5,122 nucleotides of DNA from an uncultured Armatimonadota bacterium. GTDB taxonomy: Bacteria; Armatimonadota; Fimbriimonadia; Fimbriimonadales; Fimbriimonadaceae. The notes under the pieces are model-generated. The model did not search any database. It saw nothing but the letters and a program-made list of their open reading frames with translations, and was not told the DNA's origin. Of this stretch, positions 4,638-5,122 are shown in pieces (position 1 is the first letter of the stretch; each line of letters begins with the position of its first letter). Location: contig CAMLEL010000214.1 in assembly GCA_946478935.1 (NCBI GenBank), positions 1-5,122 on the forward strand, in the 5' to 3' direction. Both the position numbers and the translations under genes were made by a program.

Positions 4638-5122
4638 ATGCGATTGCTTGCTTTGGCTTCTTGCATCTTCATCATCCAGGTGGCATCACCTCAAGACTGG
4701 ACGAGCCGGGGAAAGATCGACTCCCGACCCACCGAAATCCAGCGCCGAGAAAATGGCCAAGTGGTCGGAACGGAGTTCGTCCACTATGAGTACATTGTCT
4801 CGACCAGCTTGGAACCCACCGACCAGACATTCATGCTTTGGTACACGTGGCACCGAAACCAGTGCCGTGGAAGGGTCCACCCCGAGCATTCTAAGTGCGA
4901 TTCCTCGTGTGACAAGGTGGATGACAAGACTTACAAAGAAAAACTCGGCGGCAATGCCTGGCCCCTGTCGAGCGAGATGCGCAAGATGGAAAGGGACTCC
5001 GCCAAGATGGCAAGGGGCTTGGGTGTGCCGGGCGGACCGGCCAATTGGTCATCGGCATCTTCGCAATACATTTCCCAGACCATTCGCGAGTGCAACGAAG
5101 AAGAAGTTGACTTGGAGTCAAA
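4638..5122 (+). CDS. Secreted protein of unknown function, 3' end outside the window
   Basis: This reading frame opens at ATG 4638 and is still open at the right edge, giving 161 complete codons. I do not recognise the family. Residues 1-17 (basic Arg2, then L-L-A-L-A-S-C-I-F-I-I-Q-V-A-S) form a short signal peptide, probably cleaved at about A-S-P-Q. A lipoprotein reading with Cys9 is unlikely because the cysteine sits within the hydrophobic core. The mature part begins with a charged region, has an aromatic stretch at about 65-74 (F-M-L-W-Y-T-W-H-R-N), and carries cysteines at 76, 87, 91 and 152, the second and third as C-x3-C. Residues 110-130 are Lys/Met-rich and may be helical. Disulfide bonding after export is plausible. 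It is transcribed divergently from mqnC and has a perfect TATAAT just upstream. Length, domain architecture and C-terminus cannot be judged. Confidence 0.72.
   Translation, partial: MRLLALASCIFIIQVASPQDWTSRGKIDSRPTEIQRRENGQVVGTEFVHYEYIVSTSLEPTDQTFMLWYTWHRNQCRGRVHPEHSKCDSSCDKVDDKTYKEKLGGNAWPLSSEMRKMERDSAKMARGLGVPGGPANWSSASSQYISQTIRECNEEEVDLES

Noticed and set aside
4686..5121. Two minus-strand frames opposite the right-edge gene
   Set aside because: The plus-strand frame has a signal peptide and a TATAAT element; the minus frames show no protein features.

Overview
The window looks like a bacterial chromosome segment carrying one truncated gene at each edge and five complete genes between them. 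A PEP-CTERM protein tail, lipoprotein and secreted-protein signals, and the menaquinone gene mqnC of the futalosine pathway point to a Gram-negative-type (diderm) bacterium outside the well-known model groups. My best guess is Armatimonadota (Fimbriimonadales-like), with Acidobacteriota, Planctomycetota and similar groups as alternatives. This is an inference from signal types and base composition; no marker gene is present to prove it.

Layout from left to right. Positions 1-113 (+) are the last 36 codons of a PEP-CTERM surface or exported protein. A short non-coding stretch follows, with an intrinsic terminator at 203-228. Positions 252-1118 (+) encode a complete nitrilase-superfamily amidohydrolase with an intact Glu-Lys-Cys triad. 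Only 30 bp later, 1149-2324 (+) encodes a lipoprotein with a poly-glycine run, seven tandem Thr-Asn-Ala-Thr repeats and a TolB/PD40-like beta-propeller. This gene converges on a minus-strand gene, and a strong hairpin at 2340-2371 lies between the two stop codons.

The minus strand carries, in transcription order, mqnC (4537 to 3452), a short cysteine-rich secreted protein with a CC-x4-CC-x4-CC cluster (3365 to 3078), and a single-pass membrane protein of unknown function (3096 to 2374). The last two overlap by 19 bp, and the ribosome-binding site of the second lies inside the first, so they look translationally coupled. They form the least explained part of the window, and a sampled stretch of the second gene is lower in GC than a sampled stretch of the amidohydrolase gene. 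Divergent from mqnC, a secreted protein of unknown function starts at 4638 (+) and runs off the right edge.

The only gene with a firmly known pathway is mqnC (menaquinone synthesis, radical SAM step). Most of the remaining products are predicted to act outside the cytoplasm: PEP-CTERM protein, lipoprotein, Cys-rich secreted protein, membrane-anchored protein and secreted protein. Three genes (3365, 4537, 4638) have a -10-like hexamer only 7-9 nt before the ATG and no convincing Shine-Dalgarno sequence, which suggests leaderless transcripts. I see no tRNA, rRNA, CRISPR array, insertion sequence or integrase.
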